From the NCBI GenBank assembly GCA_964651495.1, contig CAZYWP010000056.1, positions 1 to 18,467 on the forward strand: a stretch of 18,467 nt of DNA, in the 5' to 3' direction. A program made the translations under genes and the position numbers. The notes below the pieces were generated by a model. That model was given only the letters and a program-made list of their open reading frames with translations. It was not told where the DNA came from and made no database searches. Below are positions 13,677 through 18,467 of the stretch, one piece after another. This DNA comes from CAZNVB01 sp964651495. Its GTDB lineage: Bacteria > Acidobacteriota > Aminicenantia > Aminicenantales > UBA8522. Each line of letters begins with the position of its first letter. Position 1 is the stretch's first letter.

Positions 13677-15254
13677 TTATCCTTTGTCTTCCCAGGCATC
13701 GCCCTTGCCGCCGACCAGGATGCCCCTTACCCGGATGGTCGGCATCCCGAACCCGACGGGCGCGGTCTGAAACTTACCGCAGCGTCCGGCGCTCGGGAAT
13801 AGCTTCAGGTCGTTGCCGATCAGGTCGATCGTCTTCATGGCCTGGATGCCCATACCCGACAGGCTACATCCTTTAATCGGCCTGGTGATCTTCCCGTCCT
13901 CGATGAGATATCCCTCGCCGACGCCCATCATGAAATTACCGGTGATGACATCGACCTCGCCGCCCCCTCCGACATCGGCTACATAAATGCCCTTTTTGGT
14001 CGCGGCGATGACCTCCTCCGGCGGGACTGTGCCCTTATCGATATAAGTGTTCCGCATCCGTGGGATCGGCGCATACTTGAACGACTGGCGCCGACCGTTC
14101 CCTGTCGACGTCAGGCCCAGCTTCTTTCCCCAGACGAGGTCACAGAGGTAATTCTTCTGGATCCCGTCCTCGATGAGAACCGTCCGTTCCGACGGAGTTC
14201 CTTCATCATCAAAGGCATATGACCCCGGGAATTGCGGGATCGTCCCGTCGTCGATGAGGGTCACACCCTTGGCCGCCGTTTGCTTCCCGATTTGGTCTTT
14301 GTAATTGGAGCCTTTGAAGACCAGGTCGGCCTCCATCCCGTGGCCGCAGGATTCGTGGAAGAGAACGCCGTTCTCCCCCGGCCCGAGGACGACCGGAAAA
14401 ATGCCGCGCGGCGAATCCACCGCCTCCAGGAGTTTTTTGGCTTTCTCGACCGACTTGTCGACGATGGCTGCGAAGGAATTCTCCCCGCTGAAAAAATCGC
14501 GGCCGGCATAAGCGCCGCGCTGGCCCATCGAGCTCTGCAGGTTTCCTTCATTGTCCTTGACGAAGGTTTGAGCCATGAACTCGGTCAGGCCCAGGGTCTG
14601 GTTGATGAGCTTCCCTGACGAGGCGGCGATATTCACCTGGCGAATGATCTCCCTTAGAAACTGCATGACTTGAACGACGCGGGGATCGGCCGACCAGGCC
14701 CGGTCGGTCAGGGACTTGAAGAACTCAATTTTCTTTTCCACGGCGACTTCGGATGGGAGCGGGGTGATGGGGAAAGACAGGCTCGAAGTCTGAGGCGTGA
14801 GGTTGACGATCAATCCTTCCCCGCCTGCTGCGCCCAGAGACGCCGCGTCCGCCGCGTATTTTGCGGTGGCGTAGATTTGTTCCGCCTCGAAGCTGTCGGT
14901 GTGGGCATAGAACGTCTTTCCGTCTTTGACTGCCCGGAGTCCGACGCCCTTCTCGATGACCGTAAAAGTGTTGATCTTGCGGTCGTCGCTCATCACGGCA
15001 TCGGCCGCCGCCCGCTCGACATAGACGTCCCCGAAATCGGCCCCCTTGGCCATCAGGAATCCGACGGCTTTTCTAAGGACGTCTTCTGGAATGATCAAAT
15101 CAGCCAGGCCTTTTTCCACGCCGGACTTGCAGCCGGTGCTCTGGAGAAGCATCTCCAGAAGCGCCGAGGAAAACGCCAGCGATGATATCCCCGCCGCACC
15201 CGTCCCGAGGAAACTCCGCCGGGACATGCCGCGGCCTTTCTTGTGATCGGACAT
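13677..15254 (-). CDS. TldD-family zinc metalloprotease with twin-arginine signal
   Basis: This 525-residue protein is the catalytic TldD subunit. The zinc motif HESCGH (HExxxH) has H300, E301 and H305, and the third ligand is probably C492 in GRCGKFQ near the C-terminus, as in E. coli TldD. The flanking GPGENGVLFHE and the C-terminal GGKG are family-typical. Ahead of a roughly 480-residue TldD core lies an added leader: MSRRSFLGTG (twin-arginine R12-R13), a hydrophobic stretch, then STGC (C42), which might be a lipidation or cleavage site. This predicts folded export by Tat, unlike the cytosolic E. coli enzyme. I chose the ATG at 15254 because AGGAGGT lies five bases before it. A further in-frame ATG at 15311 lacks a ribosome binding site and would bury the Tat motif. 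It is the first gene of the tldD-tldE operon. Confidence 0.9.
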   Translation of the reverse strand: MSDHKKGRGMSRRSFLGTGAAGISSLAFSSALLEMLLQSTGCKSGVEKGLADLIIPEDVLRKAVGFLMAKGADFGDVYVERAAADAVMSDDRKINTFTVIEKGVGLRAVKDGKTFYAHTDSFEAEQIYATAKYAADAASLGAAGGEGLIVNLTPQTSSLSFPITPLPSEVAVEKKIEFFKSLTDRAWSADPRVVQVMQFLREIIRQVNIAASSGKLINQTLGLTEFMAQTFVKDNEGNLQSSMGQRGAYAGRDFFSGENSFAAIVDKSVEKAKKLLEAVDSPRGIFPVVLGPGENGVLFHESCGHGMEADLVFKGSNYKDQIGKQTAAKGVTLIDDGTIPQFPGSYAFDDEGTPSERTVLIEDGIQKNYLCDLVWGKKLGLTSTGNGRRQSFKYAPIPRMRNTYIDKGTVPPEEVIAATKKGIYVADVGGGGEVDVITGNFMMGVGEGYLIEDGKITRPIKGCSLSGMGIQAMKTIDLIGNDLKLFPSAGRCGKFQTAPVGFGMPTIRVRGILVGGKGDAWEDKG

Positions 15255-15276
15255 GCCTGACCTCCTTTTATAATTC

Positions 15277-15288
15277 TTCAGGACTGAA
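15277..15288. promoter_or_regulatory. Short palindrome in the tldD leader, possible operator
   Basis: TTCAG-GA-CTGAA is a perfect inverted repeat located 11 bases upstream of the tldD ribosome binding site. Its half-sites equal those in the symporter promoter spacer (TTCAG...CTGAA at 4348-4363), but the spacing differs (2 versus 6 bases). It may be an operator or chance. No clear tldD promoter was found beside it. Confidence 0.25.
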
Positions 15289-15351
15289 TTTTTAAAACCA
15301 CGATATATCATACGAAATCAGCCCGGTAAAGGTTGAAGAAATGACGCCAGT

Positions 15352-15380
15352 TTGACTTCGCCCATCTCCTTCCTTAGAAT
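15352..15380 (+). promoter_or_regulatory. Sigma70-type promoter of the GH2 gene
   Basis: TTGACT (15352-15357), 17 bases, then TAGAAT (15375-15380) matches the consensus at five of six positions in both boxes with ideal spacing. Transcription would begin near 15387, leaving a leader of about 15 bases that contains GGAG (15391-15394) before the TTG start. This supports the TTG start at 15402. Confidence 0.65.
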
Positions 15381-15401
15381 CGGGGCGCTCGGAGAGGACG
15401 A

Positions 15402-18371
15402 TTGCGGTTCAAGTACGTGGCTTTATCATACGTATGTCTGACCCTGGCAGTCTGCTCGAGGGGCCGGGTGCCGGGAGTCCCGTCGACCTGGGACCAGGTG
15501 GCCGGGGTCGAGACGCCGGTCGTAATTCTCAACGGCACCTGGAAATTTACCCTGACTCCGCCAGAAAACTTCTACTCAAATGATGTCCGGCCGGAAGATT
15601 GGGCCGACATCGAAGTCCCCGGCGAATGCTTGATGCAGGGTTTCAGGATTCGCCACAATATCGGCTATCCTTTTAAGAAAGAGGTAGCGATTCCGGCCGA
15701 CTTCGCCGGCCAGAAAATCCTCCTCCGCTTCGACGGCGCCTACAGCTATGCCCGCGTCTGGGTCAACGGACATTTCGTGCGTGACCATCATGGCGGTTTT
15801 ACGACCTGGGACTGCGAGATCACAGACTTGGTCGAACCCGGGAAGACGGCCTGGCTCACGGTCGAAATCACCGACAGGGACGATGAGGTCTCCTACGGCA
15901 GCGGCTATGCCCATCATCTCATCGGGGGAATTTTGCGCGACATCTCGCTCCTGGCCCTGCCGCAAGAACATATTTCATATCTCCACGTGGTGACCGAGTT
16001 GGATTCAGAATACCGCGATGCCGCCCTGGAGATTGAGGCCGGTGTCAACTTCGGCAAGGCAGAAAAGGGCGAGCTGCGTTTTTCGCTGTCTGACCGGAAT
16101 GGAGGCCCTATCAGGCTAAGGCCGTTCGTCCTGCGGCTCACGAAATCAAACCCGACCGGCCAAATCCGGATTCCGGTCCGGCAGCCTCTGCTCTGGGACG
16201 CCGAGCATCCCAATCTCTATACTCTCGCGGCCTCGCTTCGGGTGAGCGGGAGAACCGTTCACAAGCGCGCCCAAAAGGTCGGATTCCGGGAGGTGGAGAT
16301 CGCCGGCAACAAGCTCCTGGTCAACGGCCGGCCGGTTAAGCTCCGGGGCGCCTGCCGCCACGACGTCCATCCTCTCCTCGGACGGCGCTCGACGCGCGAC
16401 TTCGACCGGCTGGACGTGCGGCTGGCCAGAGAAGCCAACTTCAATTTCATCCGGACATCCCATTATCCGCCGTCTAAAGCCTTTCTTGACTTCTGCGACG
16501 CCTATGGAATGTATGTTGAGGAGGAGACGGCCGTCTGCTTCGTCGGGACACACCGGTCGCCGGACTACCACCCCATCAGCTTCTCCCAGGACGACCCGGC
16601 GTTCACGGCTCGGTACATCGGGCAGCTCGCCGAGATGGTCGAGCGGGACCGGAATCATCCGAGCGTTATCGTCTGGTCGATCGGGAACGAAAACCTCTAC
16701 GGCACCAACTTCAAGACGGAGTACGACTGGGTCAAGGCCGCCGACCCAACACGACCCGTTATGTTCAGCTATCCCGGCAAGGTGCCCGGGGAGATCCGAT
16801 GTTATGACATCCTGAGCCTGCACTATCCGACATACGAGGGGGACCTGAATCAGTACGGGATCGTAGCCAAAAACTTCGCCTCCGGGGATGTCCCCGTGAT
16901 CTTCGACGAATGGGCTCATGCTCCCTGCTACGACACGGCGACTCTCATCGAGGACCCCAACGTCCGGAATTTCTGGGGTGAGAGCCTAAAGAAGTTCTGG
17001 GACAAAACGTTTGAAAGCGAGGCCGTGGGCGGAGCCATCTGGGGCATGATCGACGAGGTTTTCCTGCTGCCGGAGGGCCCAACGGGTTACGGCCCTTGGG
17101 GAATCGTGGACGGCTGGCGGCGAAAAAAACCGGAGTTCTGGCAGGCAAAAAAAGCTTACAGCCCCGTGCGAGTGCTGCAGACGGAGCTACCGGAGAGGCC
17201 GCCCGGAGAGTCGCTTCGCCTCCCGGTTCACAACCGTTTCGACCACACCAACCTGGACGAGCTCCAGATCGTCTGGAAGGGAAAAGGACGGCCCCGTCAG
17301 CTTTCGGCTCCCGATGTTCCGCCGCACAGCCGCGGCGAGATCATCATCCCGACGAATGATTGGGCGGGGGGTCGCGGGCTCGTTCAATTTTTCCGCGGGC
17401 GGCAGTTCATCGACGAAGAGCTGATCGCCCCGGGCCGACAGACGCCCTCTTCCCAGTTATCCGATCGGAATATGGGAAAATTGGCCTTATCCGAAAGTGA
17501 AAGAGGATGGCTGATATCGGGCGAGAAATTTTCCTGCCTGATCAGCCGCCAGACCGGCCTGATCGAGGAGGGACGATCGGGAGAGAAGCGGCTTCTGGCC
17601 GGCGGTCCTTACATCCATATCCGTACCCTACAAAGACAGCCCGCCTGGAACCGGAATGCTTTTTTTGAGACGAGTCCAGAGTCCTGGCGGATGGATAGGA
17701 TCTGGATCGGGCAGGCCGATTCGGGTGGGAATGGGCAGGGGGTTGAATTGCGGCTCTCCGGCGCCATCTCGGGTTCCGGGGCCGCTGCAGCAAAGGATCG
17801 GGTCAGAGTCGATTGGCGGTTTCTCATAGAGCCGGACGGCGCCGTAATCTTGGACTTTGAGGCCGCCGATCTTCCGGAAGGCGAGCCGGCGGAATTCGGA
17901 CTGTCATTCGACCTGACCGAGCCGGCGTGGGTCGAGTGGCGGAAGCGAGGTTTGTGGTCAACCTATCCGGATGACCACATCGGCCGGCTGCTCGGCCGGG
18001 CCTTGCTGGGAAACAGCGCCGCCGTGACTTATCGAGAGTCGCCGAAGGGGAGCTGGGCCATGGATGTCTGGGATTTTTTCCTTTTCGGAGTTCATCCTCC
18101 GGCCGATAGTTCGGGGCCTTTGTCCAATGACGCCAGGAGCCTTAAAGAGAACATCCTGTCTTATGCTGTCGGGTTCGAAAACGGACCGCAGCGTCTCATA
18201 GTCGAATCCCGGGGCGACCAGGCTGCCCGCCTCAAGGCGGCGGGCGACGGCCGGATGAGGTTGATCGTCCTGACGGACTGGAATTACCCTGACCTTGCCT
18301 GGGGCAATTATATGCGCGTCTTTAAACTCGGAAAGTACCGCCACGGCCATATCCAGATCCGCCTCGACTGA
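15402..18371 (+). CDS. Glycoside hydrolase family 2, beta-galactosidase-like, secreted
   Basis: This 989-residue GH2 enzyme cleaves terminal beta-glycosides by the retaining mechanism. Domains in order are a leader to about residue 20, a jelly-roll sugar-binding domain (about 35-187, with WVNGHFV and GGILRDI), an Ig-like domain (about 190-295), a TIM barrel (about 300-600), then Ig-like and LacZ domain-5-like beta regions to the end. Catalytic residues are clear: acid/base E430 in WSIGNEN and nucleophile E503 in VIFDEWA. GACRHDVHP and RTSHYPPS are also GH2-typical. Domain-5 similarity and length favour beta-galactosidase over beta-glucuronidase, but specificity is not proven. The start is TTG, seven bases after GGAG and within reach of a good promoter. 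The N-terminus (hydrophobic YVALSYVCLTLAVC) looks like a signal peptide, perhaps a lipoprotein, although Val before Cys is atypical. The 96 bases after its stop show no feature. Confidence 0.9.
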   Translation: MRFKYVALSYVCLTLAVCSRGRVPGVPSTWDQVAGVETPVVILNGTWKFTLTPPENFYSNDVRPEDWADIEVPGECLMQGFRIRHNIGYPFKKEVAIPADFAGQKILLRFDGAYSYARVWVNGHFVRDHHGGFTTWDCEITDLVEPGKTAWLTVEITDRDDEVSYGSGYAHHLIGGILRDISLLALPQEHISYLHVVTELDSEYRDAALEIEAGVNFGKAEKGELRFSLSDRNGGPIRLRPFVLRLTKSNPTGQIRIPVRQPLLWDAEHPNLYTLAASLRVSGRTVHKRAQKVGFREVEIAGNKLLVNGRPVKLRGACRHDVHPLLGRRSTRDFDRLDVRLAREANFNFIRTSHYPPSKAFLDFCDAYGMYVEEETAVCFVGTHRSPDYHPISFSQDDPAFTARYIGQLAEMVERDRNHPSVIVWSIGNENLYGTNFKTEYDWVKAADPTRPVMFSYPGKVPGEIRCYDILSLHYPTYEGDLNQYGIVAKNFASGDVPVIFDEWAHAPCYDTATLIEDPNVRNFWGESLKKFWDKTFESEAVGGAIWGMIDEVFLLPEGPTGYGPWGIVDGWRRKKPEFWQAKKAYSPVRVLQTELPERPPGESLRLPVHNRFDHTNLDELQIVWKGKGRPRQLSAPDVPPHSRGEIIIPTNDWAGGRGLVQFFRGRQFIDEELIAPGRQTPSSQLSDRNMGKLALSESERGWLISGEKFSCLISRQTGLIEEGRSGEKRLLAGGPYIHIRTLQRQPAWNRNAFFETSPESWRMDRIWIGQADSGGNGQGVELRLSGAISGSGAAAAKDRVRVDWRFLIEPDGAVILDFEAADLPEGEPAEFGLSFDLTEPAWVEWRKRGLWSTYPDDHIGRLLGRALLGNSAAVTYRESPKGSWAMDVWDFFLFGVHPPADSSGPLSNDARSLKENILSYAVGFENGPQRLIVESRGDQAARLKAAGDGRMRLIVLTDWNYPDLAWGNYMRVFKLGKYRHGHIQIRLD

Positions 18372-18467
18372 GCCTGACCGCTTTGCGCCTGAGAATTCCT
18401 CTTCGCTCTTTATCACCTTGACTTCTGTGCCGACTCTGCATTATTGTTTTCCTGGTTTAAGAAAAGC

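Noticed and set aside
15255..15311. An extended tldD start at 15311
   Set aside because: There is no ribosome binding site there, whereas the ATG at 15254 has an excellent one and places the twin-arginine motif near the N-terminus.

Overview
The window is a GC-rich bacterial segment, probably from the Acidobacteriota. An Aminicenantia-like member is my guess. The basis is a secreted protein with the VWFA-related domain typical of Acidobacteria (TIGR03436 type), a Gram-negative outer-membrane porin, a Tat-exported TldD homologue and a secreted GH2 enzyme. The taxonomic call is an inference. No rRNA, tRNA, CRISPR array or transposase is visible, and no gap between genes exceeds about 250 bases.

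Left part (1-4322). The 3' end of a sugar isomerase/epimerase-type TIM-barrel gene (+) meets three minus-strand genes. In transcription order these are a vSGLT-like sodium/sugar symporter, an OprP/OprO-type porin and a divergent class IV (branched-chain-like) aminotransferase. The symporter and the porin each have a recognisable sigma70-type promoter, and each promoter overlaps or contains an inverted repeat that could be an operator.

Middle part (4323-10580). A 79-bp palindromic interspersed repeat lies in the divergent gap. It is followed by a tight plus-strand operon: fused alpha-beta 2-oxoacid dehydrogenase E1, a divergent thiolase, a zinc-type medium-chain polyol/sugar-phosphate dehydrogenase and mannitol-1-phosphate 5-dehydrogenase. 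Gene junctions are 2 bp, an ATGA overlap and 13 bp. No E2 or E3 gene is present. This mixture of acyl-CoA/TPP enzymes with hexitol-phosphate oxidoreductases is the least conventional part of the window.

Right part (10581-18467). A near-perfect sigma54 promoter precedes a secreted VWFA-related protein, which converges on a TldD-TldE pair. TldD carries a clear twin-arginine signal and TldE carries none. Divergent from tldD, a good sigma70 promoter drives a TTG-started, probably secreted or lipid-anchored GH2 beta-galactosidase-like enzyme of 989 residues.

Taken together, GH2 enzyme, porin, sodium/sugar symporter, isomerase and hexitol-phosphate dehydrogenases fit a saccharolytic lifestyle. A plausible route is periplasmic or surface glycoside cleavage, passage of the outer membrane, Na+-coupled uptake and cytosolic isomerisation. 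The E1-thiolase pair may link carbon to acyl-CoA. These links are inferred from neighbourhood and family, not shown directly.
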